Assembly (NCBI GenBank): GCA_946404705.1
Contig: CAMJES010000184.1
Coordinates: 1 to 5,132, forward strand
DNA length: 5,132 nucleotides
From: an uncultured Ruminococcus sp.
Lineage (GTDB): Bacteria > Bacillota > Clostridia > Oscillospirales > Ruminococcaceae
Direction of reading: 5' to 3'
The translations under genes were made by a program, and so were the position numbers. Shown here one piece after another: positions 5,132-5,132 of the stretch (within the stretch, counting starts at the first letter, position 1; the number at the start of each line of letters is the position of its first letter). Below the pieces are notes generated by a model that was not told the DNA's origin, ran no database searches, and was given only the letters and a program-made list of their open reading frames with translations.

Positions 5132-5132
5132 T

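Noticed and set aside
1..5132. tRNA, rRNA or CRISPR array
   Set aside because: No cloverleaf with a T-loop signature, no rRNA-like segment and no regularly spaced direct repeats of CRISPR size were seen; the GTGGAAA motifs are too short and too close together.

Overview
The window looks like chromosomal DNA of a low-to-mid GC anaerobic Firmicute, most likely a gut or rumen Clostridia member (Ruminococcus or another Oscillospiraceae). This rests on protein character (a Clostridia-like FabV and a short-form GlgB), strong AAGGAG-type ribosome binding sites, canonical TTGACA/TATAAT promoters and AT-rich spacers. The genus is an inference from recalled protein similarity, not from a search.

Layout, left to right. 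Positions 1-36 (minus) hold the first 12 codons of a gene leaving the window, with a near-consensus promoter and ribosome binding site. Positions 162-905 (minus) encode a YoaP-type GNAT acetyltransferase with a C-terminal thioredoxin-like region; its terminator lies at 119-152. A short REP-like palindrome (950-970) separates it from a small tail-anchored membrane protein of unknown function (1009-1278, minus). Positions 1279-1839 carry no convincing gene but are full of structure. There is a small palindromic element (1306-1416) flanked by a TAA duplication, which sits inside the terminal inverted repeat of an older element (1298-1590). The older element's core can fold as a three-way junction (1450-1552). 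Next come a short palindrome (1610-1623) and an iteron-like array of GTGGAAA motifs closed by an inverted copy (1664-1767).

Positions 1840-3699 (minus) encode the glycogen branching enzyme GlgB. It is divergent from fabV (3950-5131, plus), a trans-2-enoyl-ACP/CoA reductase. The 250 bp between them holds one clear promoter per gene and several inverted repeats that could be operators.

The two metabolic genes do not form a pathway. GlgB branches storage glucan, while FabV performs the NADH-linked last reduction of fatty-acid elongation or crotonyl-CoA reduction. They share only a divergent control region. The other genes look like independent single-gene units. The most unusual part of the window is the gene-free interval 1298-1767, where the nested insertion can be reconstructed exactly by removing the inner element plus one TAA.
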